NCBI GenBank assembly: GCA_023053685.1
Contig: JALIGW010000032.1
Location: 3,367,625-3,431,624, forward strand
From: Diadophis punctatus similis
Lineage: Eukaryota; Chordata; Lepidosauria; Squamata; Dipsadidae
Length of the DNA: 64,000 bases
Direction of reading: 5' to 3'
The notes under the pieces were generated by a model that was not told the origin of the DNA, made no database searches, and saw only the letters and a program-made list of their open reading frames with translations. The position numbers were made by a program, and so were the translations under genes. Positions 42,390 through 52,564 of this stretch are shown one piece after another; the stretch's first letter is position 1; each line of letters starts with the position of its first letter.

Positions 42390-42986
42390 TGTAGGAAGAA
42401 AAATCCAGTCCAGTTCCAAGCCAGGAGAAAGGCACTGGAAATAAAATGGAGGCTGACTAGCTGCAAGGAAAGAAGGTTTATTTGGTTTCCAGAAACTTCA
42501 GTGCCAGCAGAAAATGTTTCTGGGGTGACTGACCAAATGGCTGAGTGAGTGGGTGGATCTTTATCTGGTTCTAAGATGCTCCAGGGAAGTTGTACAATGT
42601 AGTGAGCCTTGTGTCTTTTACTTTGTCAATGGGGGTGGGTTAATCATATTATGTCCTAAAGGTCATGTCCTGTCCTTAGAATTTGGGGGTGGGGGGATGT
42701 AGATTTTAGGAGTTTTTGTTTTTCTACTTTTAATCTCTTCTGAGGGAGCTGGGCCGAAGGCATTTTTGTTTATCAATAGGCTGGCCTGGATTTCTTAATG
42801 GGCACAAAATATCCATCTCTAAAGACTTCAGGCACCTGCTGGAGGCTGTTTCCTACAGCAGGAAGACTGGGGCTGCTTTCTGCCTTTAAGAACATGTTTC
42901 TCCATTTCTCCTTTGGGGAAATAAAATATTCTCTCTCTCTTAACATTAAGAATAAAGAATATTTTAATCTGGGGGAGCTTCCTACA
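42390..42986 (+). mobile_element. Solo LTR, 597 bp, with ACAT TSD
   Basis: Perfect short inverted ends TGTAGGAAG and CTTCCTACA. ACAT repeats at 42386-42389 and 42987-42990. An AATAAA signal at 42920-42925 suggests plus orientation. No internal region. Confidence 0.75.
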
Positions 42987-43048
42987 ACATGATAGCAGTA
43001 TTCCAGGATTTGAGGGGCTGCCACAAAGAAGAGGGGAGTCAACATATT

Positions 43049-43376
43049 TGTTGAAATGAGAATAATATCTCATAGAGGCGATTTAGATCTTTTCTTGGAA
43101 TTCAGACAGTTAGAAATAAAGCCGAGATTAAAAGTCTAATAGAAATATTTATTTCGGTACAAAAAAAATAAATCCTGAATAATTACATCTTTGCTAAGAA
43201 AACACGACCGTTCAGGTCAACAGCTAAAGCAGAAGAGAATTAATGGTGGCTTAGGAATGCACACATGCGCACTCATCATATCACGTGTTCTGCTTATATT
43301 GGAATGTACCATAATATTAGGATAGGGGTGCATGACCCTGCATAGACATACAACTGACAATATTCACTACGTGACA
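43049..43376. mobile_element. Solo LTR, 328 bp, with ATATT TSD
   Basis: Begins TGTTGAAATGAG and ends CACTACGTGACA. Perfect 5-bp TSDs ATATT at 43044-43048 and 43377-43381, inside CR1 sequence. Different from the neighbouring 597-bp LTR. Confidence 0.75.
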
Positions 43377-43481
43377 ATATTCTCCAAAGCACTTGAGGGC
43401 AAGACAAGAAATAATGGATGGAAATTAATCGAGTAGAGAAGCAACCTGGAATTAAGGAGAAATTTCCTAACAGTGAGGTCA

Positions 43482-43683
43482 CAGGGGTGAAATCCAGCAG
43501 GTTCTGACAGGTTCTGGAGAACCAGTAGCGGAAATTTTGAGTAGTTCGGAGAACCGGCAAATACCACCTCTGGCTGGCCCCAGAGTGGGGTGGGAATGGG
43601 GATTTTGCAATATCCTTCCCCTGCCACGCCCACCAAGCCACGCCCACAGAACCGGTAGTAAAAAAAATTGGATTTCACCACTG
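43482..43683. mobile_element. hAT MITE, CAGGGGTGAAATCC family, complete
   Basis: Termini CAGGGGTGAAATCC and GGATTTCACCACTG. It has one copy of the segment that became the minisatellite at 21849. No clear TSD. Confidence 0.8.
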
Positions 43684-43807
43684 ACCAGTGGAACAGCTTG
43701 CCTCCAGGAGTTACAAGAGGCTTTTAAGAAGAGATTGGACAGCCACTTGTCTGAAATGGTACAGGAACACCTGCTTGAGCAGAGGGTTGGACTAGAAGAC
43801 TCCAATC

Positions 43808-44311
43808 CTCCGTGAGCTGCATTGCCTCCCTATTGGTCTCCAGGCACAATTCAAGGTGTTGGTCATTACCTTTAAAGCCCTACATGGCTCAGGGCCAGGT
43901 TATCTTCGAAACCGCCTTCTGCCACACAGCTCCCAGCATCCGGTGAGATCCCACAGAGTTGATCTCCTCCAGGTCCTATCAGCTAAACAGTGCTGGCTGG
44001 TGGGCCCGCAGGGGAGGGCCTTCTCTGTGGCTGCCCTGGCTCTCTGGAACCAGTTACCTCCGGAGATCCGGACTACCCCCACCCTATTGGCCTTCCGAAA
44101 AGCAGTAAAGACCTGGCTTTTCCGGCAGGCCTGGGGCCGTTGATCTCGTGGTTGTAATCGGCGAGATCCGGCCATGAAATGATATGCATGGGTTTTAAAT
44201 TGTTTTAATGTTTAAGATGTTTTTAATGTTTATTCTGTTGTTAAGCTGCCCAGAGTCCTTTGGGAGTTGGGCGGCATATAAATTTAATAAATAAATAAAA
44301 TAAAATTAAAG
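43808..44311 (+). pseudogene. L2-like LINE 3' end
   Basis: Encodes ELHCLPIGLQ-like sequence, then VITFKALHGSGPGYLRNRLL, VRSHRVDLLQVLSAKQCWLV, LWNQLPPEIRTTP and LAFRKAVKTWLFRQAWG before a stop at 44141. The frame is open from at least 43856. The 3' UTR stem-loop lies at about 44247-44275, followed by AATAAATA units. Inserted in the CR1 3' end. Confidence 0.85.
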
Positions 44312-44345
44312 ACCTCCAAGGTCCCTTCCAGCTCTATTGTGAATT

Positions 44346-44885
44346 GAATTAATGATTTGACCAGGATCCCAATTAATCCTTCTTAAGAAAGGCCTTCCTT
44401 TCCCAAACCTCCCGTTATCCATCCAGTCAGCTGAACGCAGAATTATTTTTGGCTGGCCTTCTCTGCACACATACTCGCACACATAAGCACCGCCCGCACG
44501 CCTCTCCGTCGAGGAGTAAATTTCTAATGAAATCTTTTGCACCTCTCTAACACGGTGTCACCTCCCGCCAGCCGTTCCTTGACAAGCTGCATCAGTCAAT
44601 AACAATGCAATATGAAACGGTAATGACATAGACATGCGGATAATGAGAGAAAGCAATTTCTCTCCCTGTTCCGCGGCTCGCCAATCGATTGTGCTTCTGG
44701 AATGCACCTTGGTGGAAAATACAGGTGGGAGGCCAAATCGTGGTTGAGGCCAGCGGTGTGCCTCTCCGGAATGTCAGGCACTGAGGGGGGGCTGCTGGGA
44801 GATGATTAAAAATGTGTTGGGGGAAAAAGGGATGGGGAAAACAAATGGCCCGTGTTTTAAGCAGGTAAATGAAGCAAGGTGGACG
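44346..44885. other. Complex non-repeat island, CNE-like
   Basis: Includes 'gagtaaatttctaatgaaat' and 'tcaataacaatgcaatatg'. No recognised repeat. Confidence 0.3.
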
Positions 44886-45117
44886 GAAGGAATCCTTGGT
44901 GCTCTCGGAGCTGGGTTGTTTTCTTGCAGGTGCTTCATTACCCAACTAGGTAACATCATCAGTGCTAGAAGGGAGTGGGGTATGGGAGGAGGAGGAGGAG
45001 GAGGAGGACTGAGGGATCACTGATGCTCTCTGAGCTTGGTTGTTTTCTTGCAGATGCTTCATTACCCAACTACATAACATCATCAGTGCTAGTAGGGAAT
45101 GAGGTGTGCGTGGAGTG

Positions 45118-45160
<43 letters not shown>

Positions 45161-45412
45161 GAGGAGGAGGAGGAGGAGGAGGAGGAGGAGGAAGAAGAAG
45201 AAGAAGAAGAAGAAGAAGAAGAAGAAGAAGAAGAAGAAGAAGAAGAAGAAGAAGAAGAAGAAGAAGAAGAAGAAGAAGAAGAAGAAGAAGAAGAAGAAGA
45301 AGCGGCAGCAGCAGCAGCAGAAGAAGAAGAAGAAGGAGAAGGAGAAGGAGAAGGAGAAGGAGAAGGAGAAGGAGAAGGAGAAGGAGAAGGAGAAGGAGAA
45401 GGAGAAGGAGAG
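45118..45412. repeat. (GTA)n, (GGA)n, (GAA)n, (GGAGAA)n compound tract
   Basis: Ordered blocks: GTA to 45160, GGA to 45190, GAA to 45301, a GCA patch, then GGAGAA to 45410. Gives six-frame poly-amino-acid artefacts. Confidence 0.95.
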
Positions 45413-45637
45413 AGGACTGTGTAATGCTTGGTGCTCTGTGTACTTGGTAGTTTTCTTACAGATGTTTCATGACCCAACTAGGTAACATCACCAGTGCTAG
45501 AAGGGAGTGGGGTTTGTGGAGAGGAGGAGGAGGACTGTAGGGTCCTTGATGCTCTCTGAGCTCGGTAGTTTTCTTATAAATGTTTTATGACCCAACAAGT
45601 AACATCATCAGTGCTAGAAGGGAATGGGGTTTGCAGA

Positions 45638-45848
45638 GAGGAGGAGGAGGAGGAGGAGGAGGAGGAGGAGGGGGAGAAGGAGGAGGAGGAGGAGGAGGAG
45701 GAGGAGGAGGAGGAGGAGGAGGAGGAGGAGGAGGAAGAAGAAGAAGAAGAAGAAGAAGAAGAAGAAGAAGAAGAAGAAGAAGAAGAAGAAGAAGAAGAAG
45801 AAGAAGAAGAAGAAGAAGAAGAAGAAGAAGAAGAAGAAGAAGAAGAAC
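45638..45848. repeat. (GGA)n then (GAA)n tract
   Basis: GGA units to about 45735, GAA units to 45846. Confidence 0.95.
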
Positions 45849-45935
45849 TGTAGCATCTTTGGTGCTGAGTTTGGTTATTTTCTTGCAGATGTTTCATGAC
45901 CCAATTGAATGTAGTCAGGCTGGAGAGATTCTTGT

Positions 45936-46625
45936 AACATAGGTGACCAGCAATAAAGTTTCTGCTTACGGCTCTCCATGCGTAGTTTCGGTTGCTTGCG
46001 CCACGCAACCTCCAAGCTTCTCCCAACATTATTCTCATTTTTTTTTCTCTTTTCATTAAAAAAGAAGGCAATCCCATTGGTGACCAGCTGGAAGCACCAA
46101 AACTGCCCATTTCTGCCCTAAAACCATGATGTTTAGCATGGCAAGACATCACAAAATGCATAAGGATAATCTTATCAAATATTTTTTTTAATTGATGCAT
46201 TTCAAATAAAGTAAGTGGAAAAGTTATCCTGGTCCTACTTTACTTTTCTGCTCCATGGCAATGAAATGTTTTCATTTTTGTGACCCATAACGTTTGGGTC
46301 GCACTGTTTTTATGGGGAAAGGCTGAAAGCCTTCCATTTCAAGAATAAAAATAAAGGGATGAAACAGTGTCTCCGCAGCTTAGCAAACTTACCGTGCTGG
46401 ACCACGGAGGGGGGAAAAATATCTATTTTCCTCCTTCCCTCCTTATATTAGAGCTTGGCAGCCCTCAATGAAATATATCAGCCATAGATTCAGGAGAGAC
46501 AAAAGAAAGCAATTATTCACACAATACATCCTTTGCATTCTGATTTTGTTCTCGCCCATGAAGGCAATTAGTGGGGGATCGGTGATTTTTGGAGTTCAAA
46601 AGATACATTCGCCCCATTTAAAAAA
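45936..46625. other. Complex non-repeat region
   Basis: Includes an AT-balanced stretch at 46450-46600 with 'cagccatagattcaggag'. No gene recognised. Confidence 0.35.
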
Positions 46626-46639
46626 GCCGGATTCTGTTC

Positions 46640-47410
46640 CAGCGTTTTCTTCCTGGGCCTCTGATGCACGTGTGATGATTGGAATCGTGATGTACCTCCG
46701 AGACCGCCTTCTCCAGCATACCTCCCTAAGACCAATCAGAGCCCACAGAGTTGGTCTGCTGGTGGTCCCGTCAGCCAAACAATGTCGGCTGGCGGGCCCA
46801 CGAGCGAGGGCCTTCTCTGTGGCAGCACCGGCTCTCTGGAATACACTCCCCCCCCCAAGATCCGCATTATTCCCACCCTGCCAGCCTTCAGAAAAGCAAT
46901 AAAAACATGGCTTTGTCGACAGGCCTGGGGCCAATGATTTTAATACAACACCGAGCACTCTTGGCTCCATGAATGAATGAATTGTATGGGGTTTTAAATT
47001 GTTGTTTTTTAACGTTTTTAGTGTTTTTAATAATTATTGTTTTTAATGTTTTTAAGAGCCAAGTTGGTGCAGTGGTTAAATGCAGCACTGCAGGCTACTG
47101 CTAGTTCAGCAGTTCAGCAGTTCAAATCTCACCAGGCTCAAGGTTGACTCAGCCTTCCATCCTTCCGAGGTGGGTAAAATGAGGACCCAGATTGTTGGGG
47201 GCAATATGCTGAACTCTGTAAACCGCTTAGAGAGGGCTGTAAAGCACTATGAAGCGGTATATAAGTCTAAGTGCTATTGCTAAGTGCTATTAATGTTTTT
47301 TCTAGATTTATTGTTTGCACGTAGATTTTTTATTGTTGTGACCCGCTCAGAGTCTCTGTGGAGTGGGCGGCATACAAGTGCGAATAATAAATAAATAATA
47401 AATAAATGTA
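46640..47410 (+). pseudogene. L2-like LINE 3' end with SINE inserted
   Basis: From about 46690 it encodes YLRDRLLQHTSLRPIRAHRV, then in another frame the LWNTLPP region and FRKAIKTWLCRQAWG (stop near 46936), so frameshifts are present. The 3' UTR is split by a SINE at 47056 and resumes to the stem-loop near 47341-47372 and an AAATAATA tail. Confidence 0.8.
47056..47291 (+). mobile_element. tRNA-derived SINE, Sauria type, with 9-bp TSD
   Basis: Full-length relative of 35272-35522. AATGTTTTT lies at 47045-47053 and 47292-47300. A and B boxes are intact. Confidence 0.85.
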
Positions 47411-47448
47411 ACGGAGCTACAAGGATGCAGGAAGTTGAGGATTGAGGA

Positions 47449-47764
47449 CAGGGGTGGGTTTCAAAAATTTTAGCAAGGGGTTCTCTGCCCAGTTGTTGGG
47501 TGGGCGTGGCCATGGAGGGCGTGGTCTAGTCAGCCTCCTGCACCATGGCACGGGGGGGGGCATTTTTGGCCCCCTCAGTCTCCGGAGGCCGCACGTGCCC
47601 TGGACTTACCTGCATCCAAAATGGGCCGCGTGGGGACTCCTGGGAGGGGCAGAGTGGGGTGGGTGGGGCCAGCCAGGAGTGGGATTTGAGGGTTCTCCGA
47701 ACTGCACAGAATCATAGCTAGAGGTTCTTCCGAACCCCTGCGAACCCCCAGCAGCCCACCCCTG
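47449..47764. mobile_element. hAT MITE, CAGGGGTGGG family
   Basis: Termini CAGGGGTGGGTT and GCAGCCCACCCCTG. TSDs ATTGAGGA and ATTGAGAC share the first six bases. Close relative of 18633-19058. Confidence 0.85.
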
Positions 47765-47905
47765 ATTGAGACCTGTTTATTTATTTGTATCTCCCCTTTA
47801 TTATTTTTAACAAACAACCCAAGGCGGCAAACATGCCTAATATTCATAGGTGAACAAACCCATCTGGACAAGATTCAGCAGTCCGTCTGCATTAGGAAAG
47901 AATGG

Positions 47906-48500
47906 AACAGAATAACAGAAGTTGGAAGGGACCTTGGAGGTCTTCTAGTCCAACCCCCTGCTCAGGCAGGAAACCCTATACTGTTTCAGATAAATGATGG
48001 TCCAATCTCGTCTTAAAAACTTCCAGTGTTGGAGCATTCACAACTTCTGGTGGCAAGCTGTTCCACTGGTTAATTGTTCTAAACTGTCAGGAAATTTCTC
48101 CTTATTTCGAGGTTGCTTCTCCCCTTGATTAGTTTCCCTCCATTGTTTCTTGTCCTGCCTTCAGGTGCTTTGAAGAATAGGTGGACCCCCTCTTCTTTGG
48201 GGCAGCCCCTCAAATATTGGAAGATTATTATCATATCACTCCCTAGTCCTTCTTTTCATCAGACTAGACCAGGTATAGGCAAAGTTGGCTCTTCTATGAC
48301 TCATGGACTCCAACTCCCAGAATTCCTGAGCTAGCATGATTGGCTCAGAAATTCTGGGAGTTGAAGTCCACGAGTCATAGAAGAGCCAACTTTGCCTAGC
48401 CCCGGACTAGACATACCCAATTCCTGCAACTGTTCTTCCTATGTTTTAGGCTCCAGTCCCCTCATCATCTTTGTTGCTCTTCTCTGTCCTCTTTCCAGAG
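47906..48500 (-). mobile_element. CR1 LINE 3' end with foldback hAT inserted
   Basis: CR1 at 47906-48269 and 48405-48500, collinear when the foldback element is removed. Confidence 0.85.
48270..48404. mobile_element. Foldback hAT MITE, perfect TSD
   Basis: Perfect 8-bp TSDs GACTAGAC at 48262-48269 and 48405-48412. Nearly the whole element is a palindrome: about 60-bp arms containing 'aaagttggctcttctatgac' and a spacer of about 11 bp. Confidence 0.9.
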
Positions 48501-48537
48501 TCACTGTTTCAACAAATGTCTAACTTAACAACAGAAA

Positions 48538-48690
48538 TAGGGTAGGGTAGGGTAGGGTAGGGTAGGGTAGGGTAGGGTAGAGTAGAGTAGAGTAGAGTAG
48601 AGTAGAGTAGAGTAGAGTAGAGTAGAGTAGAACAGAACAGAACAGAACAGAACAGAACAGAACAGAACAGAACAGAACAGAACAGAAACG
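48538..48690. repeat. (GGGTA)n, (GAGTA)n, (GAACA)n pentamer series
   Basis: Three successive pentamer families, about 8, 10 and 12 units, each one or two substitutions from the next. They adjoin the 3' terminus of the minus-strand CR1 at 48691. Confidence 0.95.
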
Positions 48691-48850
48691 GGATGCTGGA
48701 AGGGACATTGGAGGTCTTCTAGTCCAGCCTCAGTGGTCAAGCAGTAACTGCTATACCACTTCAGACAAATGGTTATCCAATCTCTTCTTTAAAACTTTCA
48801 GTGTTGGAGAATTCACAACGTCTGGAGGCAAGTTGTTCCACCAATTATTT
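48691..48850 (-). mobile_element. CR1 LINE 3' end
   Basis: From 'gctggaagggacattggagg' to 'ggcaagttgttccacc'. Confidence 0.85.
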
Positions 48851-49430
48851 TAGTAGGATCTTTTAAAAATAATAATAAAAATGCAATTTCTACAGGCTTT
48901 AGGCTTTCTCCTTGGGAGCTCCGGACAGAGTGGCAATATTTAATGCTACAGCATAGTATTAAAAAAAATACATTACGCCATAAATTATAATTACGAGGGG
49001 CGAAATGCTCAGAAATATGCCAAATCTGGGTGGAAATCCCATTAAGCAAGCAATCTGGATTGCAAAGCATTTCCCACCGATGCATGTGACATGTTGCGCA
49101 AAGTCCTTTGTTGGCTGCGAGGCGACCCCCCAAAAAACCTGTAACAGATCAAATGCATAATCAGTCAACTAGAGATATGAAATTTTTACAAATGCATTAA
49201 AAGGAAAGGTGACTTCTATTTAGAGCAAGATCAATTTCCTATCCAGCCACCAGTAATATGGAAATGTGGGCTCCAGCCTGAAAGGGAGAGAAATTGACAT
49301 TGAAAGAGGAAAAAGCAAAAAAATATTGGGGAAGGACATGCTAAAGAAATGCTTCAAAAGTTTTTCTTCCCCTATAAAAAGGTTTCCTGGATTTTTTTTC
49401 CCTTGTCCTTTGAAAACTTTGTTCCTATTT
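48851..49430. other. Complex non-repeat island, CNE-like
   Basis: Includes 'aatcccattaagcaagcaat' and 'caaatgcataatcagtc'. No repeat recognised. Confidence 0.3.
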
Positions 49431-49434
49431 CTCT

Positions 49435-49690
49435 TAAGGTCTCAAAGGTGCTTTTTTTTCAAGAGGCAACTGGACTTTCTGGTTTTTTTTCTTTTGAAGA
49501 CGTTTCGCTTCTCACCCAAGAAGCTTCTTCAGCTCTGACAAGATGGTGGGGAATGGAAGGATTTATACTCCTTGCAGACACAGCTGGTTATTTGCAATCC
49601 TTTTTAGAGAGTCGTTGAGGCCACCTGGAGGTTTTCCTGTGTCCTCAGGGTCACTTGAGTGGTGCAAATGGGTGTGGAGCCTTCTTGGAA
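49435..49690 (-). mobile_element. PLE family A terminal repeat, near complete
   Basis: One minus-strand unit, from 'caaaggtgcttttttttcaa' to about 49690. The hammerhead-like core is at 49496-49535. Confidence 0.7.
49496..49535 (-). ncRNA. Hammerhead-ribozyme-like motif, family A, best-preserved copy
   Basis: On the minus strand: GAG, CTGAAGA, an extra A, hairpin GCTTCT/AGAAGC with a 6-nt loop, GAAAC, GTC, TTC. Every invariant core position of CUGANGA and GAAA and the GUC triplet are intact. Stem I is GAG/UUC with one wobble. Stem III would be AC/GU with no loop, which allows only dimeric folding through the palindrome ACGU. Confidence 0.6.
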
Positions 49691-49754
49691 CTGCTGAAAG
49701 GACTGTGTTGTGGAGTTGTGCTTTCTTCAGGATGGACACGGGGTGGAATCTACA

Positions 49755-50210
49755 TAAATAGAGACTCTAGAAAGAGTGCAGAGAAGAGCAACAAAGATGA
49801 TGAGGGGACTGGAGGCTAAAACATACAAAGAACGGTTGCAGGAACTGGCTATGTCTAGTTTAATGAAGAGAAGGACCAGAGGAGACGTGATAGCAGGGTT
49901 CCAATATCTCAGGGGTTGCCACAAAGAAGAGAGAATCAAACTATTCCCCAAAGTACCTGAGGGTAGAACAAGAAGCAATGGGTGGAAACTAAACAAGGAG
50001 AGAAGCAACCTAGAACTAAGGAGAAATTTCCTGACAATTAGAACAATTAATCAGTGGAACAGCTTGCCTCCAGAAGTTGTGAATGCTCCAACACTGGAAG
50101 TTTCTAAGAAGATGTTGGATAACCATTTTTCTGAAGTAGTGTAGGGTTTCCTGCCTAGGCAGGGGGTTGGACTAGAAGACCTCCAAGGTCCCTTCCAACT
50201 CTGTTGTTAT
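49755..50210 (+). pseudogene. CR1 LINE reverse transcriptase C-terminus and 3' end
   Basis: An open frame from about 49758 encodes [36 protein letters not shown] and RRNFLTIRTINQWNSLPPEV, ending at a stop after 50144. The CR1 3' terminus follows and runs into (ATT)n. Confidence 0.9.
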
Positions 50211-50335
<125 letters not shown>

Positions 50336-50740
50336 AAATGTAACTGTTTGTTTGGGAATGATCTAAGATCTCCGAAAGTACTTCACCGATTGCTTTGAAA
50401 TTTTGACACAACGTTGCAGTCGAATACAAGAGTGTTTTTATATACCTAAATTATATGGAGGTCACACCTGTGACAGGTAAAAACATGATTTTCTTGAAAA
50501 ACAGGTAAAAATATGATTTTGTTGAAAACCAGCACCCTCTGCTGGACACACAGTGTACTATTCCAACGTTTCTGAGCCAAGCTGAGGGAAATAAGGGAAT
50601 AGAATAGCAGAGGCTTTTATGGGGAAACCATGACATGCCTGCTGAGAGGAGGCTGACCACCACCACCCCCCATCGCGTGACCCTGGCAAGTACCTCAGAG
50701 AAATAAAGGGACAAGGTAGCAGAGGTTTAAACACAAATCA

Positions 50741-50818
50741 GGTCAGCGGTTCAAATCTCACCGGCTCAAGGTTGACTCAGCCTTCCATCCTTCCGAGGTA
50801 GGTAAAATGAGGACCCAG
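50741..50818 (+). mobile_element. Sauria-type SINE fragment inside the Helitron
   Basis: Contains the B box 'cggttcaaatctcaccggc' and 'ggtaaaatgaggacccag'. Both ends are lost. It is followed by (AAAT)n. Confidence 0.75.
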
Positions 50819-50928
<110 letters not shown>

Positions 50929-51099
50929 TAAACCTCCAAGACCCTGGCAACTACCTCAGAGAAATAAAGGGATAAGATAGCAGAGGTTTAAACACAATTT
51001 AAACCTCCAAGACCCTGGCAACTACCTCAGAGAAATAAAGGAATAAGCAGACTGAGCCACAGCAACGCGTGGCCGGGTACGCTAGTTTCAGAATAAAAA

Positions 51100-51290
51100 A
51101 AGAACTGGAAGAGATCTTGGAGTAAAACACATGAAGAGTGGTTGCAAGAATTGGGTTTGGTTCATCTTGGATGAGAAGTGAAACATCATCAAAGAAAAAC
51201 CAGAAAGCCCAGTTGCCTCTTGGGCAGGAAAAGAAACACTTTCGGGACAACCATGACCTGGATGACTGAGGATCTCGGTAGAAGAGACCT
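51100..51290 (+). mobile_element. CR1 scraps and truncated PLE family A copy
   Basis: CR1-like 'gaagagtggttgcaagaatt' at about 51130-51160, then a plus-strand family A copy starting mid-hairpin (51165) and running to 'gatgactgaggatctc'. The core is truncated, so it cannot form the motif. Confidence 0.6.
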
Positions 51291-51604
51291 TGGGATGATA
51301 AGGACCCTGCCAGGAACACCGGTGGGGCCAAAGCTTGCCCCCAGGTTCTCCGCCGTGTCTCTGGTTGCCCCACTTCCAAGATGAGAAACCTATCTCGACA
51401 TCCCAATCGATAGCGTAAAAGTCACTCCGGTGAGCCTGATTGATCCAACCTGCGAGGAAAAAAGCTTTGTGCCCAATCAAATCTCTGATAAACGATAAGA
51501 TGCAGTGGAGGAATCCCGCCAGAGGAAGAGCAGAAGTAGCAATTTGATCTGGATTTTATAGACACAAGATGTTTTTGGTTTTTTAATAATGCCTAGCATT
51601 TCCT

Positions 51605-51637
<33 letters not shown>

Positions 51638-52240
51638 GCCCTTGCCTAATCAATAAATATATTTATTTGCAGAAGAATTCTTAGCAAAACAACCGCGGTA
51701 AAATCAACTGCCAATCAAAGGTGCTTTGAGATTTATGAGAGACATTTATAGCAACCTACAAGACCACAGGTGGCTTCCAGCATTCCAGAGTTGGCTGGGC
51801 CAAAGGTTTTTATTTTATTTTATTTTATTTACTTCTTCCATCCATTCATTTCCCTCCGGGGAGCTTCAAGAAACAAAATGAGTCCCTAAATATTTTAGGG
51901 GATGCATTGCACCCCTATGAAGCCTGCCAATTCGATCATCTCTTGTCTCATTTTGAAGGGTATCGTGGGTAGCTTTAAGGATTAAGGCAGCCATTTTGTC
52001 CTTTAACGTGTCTTCAACAACAAAATGAGACAAATTTAATATACTCTGTTAGGCGATACGTGGGGTTACCAGTCACACCCTCTGGTCCCCGGGCAAGAGA
52101 CAAAAAGAAAATTTGGACTTTGGGCCATAAAAATCCCTGCTGTGAAAGGATCTCCAAGCCCCAAAATCAGGCACCAGATTGAGAATCTGTTTTTAAGAAG
52201 TGCACATTTTTAGACATGGGTTTGAAATGCTTTGAATGGA
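51291..52240. other. Complex non-repeat region, part CNE-like
   Basis: About 950 bp with short (CT)n at 51607-51636 and (TTTTA)n near 51810. The stretch 51640-51770 ('cctaatcaataaatatattt', 'ccgcggtaaaatcaactgcc') is CNE-like. No exon found. Confidence 0.35.
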
Positions 52241-52366
52241 AGAGAATATTTGTAGTTTGGGGTTGAACTGTGGAGTCCTTGGTGCTCCCTGAACTGGGTG
52301 GTTTTCTTGCAGACATTTTACGGCCCAACTAGGTAACATCATCAGTGCTGGAAGCTCCACTCCCAT
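52241..52366 (-). mobile_element. PLE family B unit
   Basis: One minus-strand unit with a core at 52309-52348 (GAAAC decayed to TAAAAT). Confidence 0.65.
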
Positions 52367-52384
52367 CCACAGGGGAAACCACTA

Positions 52385-52560
52385 GTAGATCATAGAATAA
52401 CAGAGTTGGAAGGGACCTTGGAGGTCTTCTAGTGATACTCCCTGCTTAGGCAGGAAACCTTATACCATTTCAGAGAAGTGGTTATCTAATCTCTTCTTAG
52501 AAACTTCCAGTTTTGGAGAATTCACAACTTCTGAAGGCAAGTTATACCACTAGTATATAA
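52385..52560 (-). mobile_element. CR1 LINE 3' end
   Basis: From 'agaataacagagttggaagg' to 'ggcaagttataccac'. Separates two PLE B blocks of opposite orientation. Confidence 0.85.
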
Positions 52561-52564
52561 ACAG

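Larger units (their letters stand above)
41243..44345 (+). mobile_element. CR1 LINE fragment scattered by six insertions
   Basis: CR1 pieces at 41243-41286, 41665-41802, about 42987-43048, 43377-43481, 43684-43807 and 44312-44345 run in correct order toward the CR1 3' end. The gaps hold, in order, a hAT MITE, an unclassified retroposon with its own hAT, two solo LTRs, a hAT MITE and an L2-like LINE. Small stretches of CR1 are missing at some joints. Confidence 0.8.
44886..45935 (-). mobile_element. PLE family B array with very long triplet spacers
   Basis: Five units with cores near 44926-44965, 45050-45089, 45458-45498, 45576-45614 (degenerate) and a truncated one near 45886. Two spacers have expanded into tracts of about 290 and 210 bp. 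The outer flanks keep the standard 'cttggtgctctc' phrase. Confidence 0.7.

Noticed and set aside
48538..48580. Interstitial telomeric repeat
   Set aside because: GGGTA pentamers, not GGGTTA hexamers, and they lie at a CR1 3' end with related pentamers beside them.
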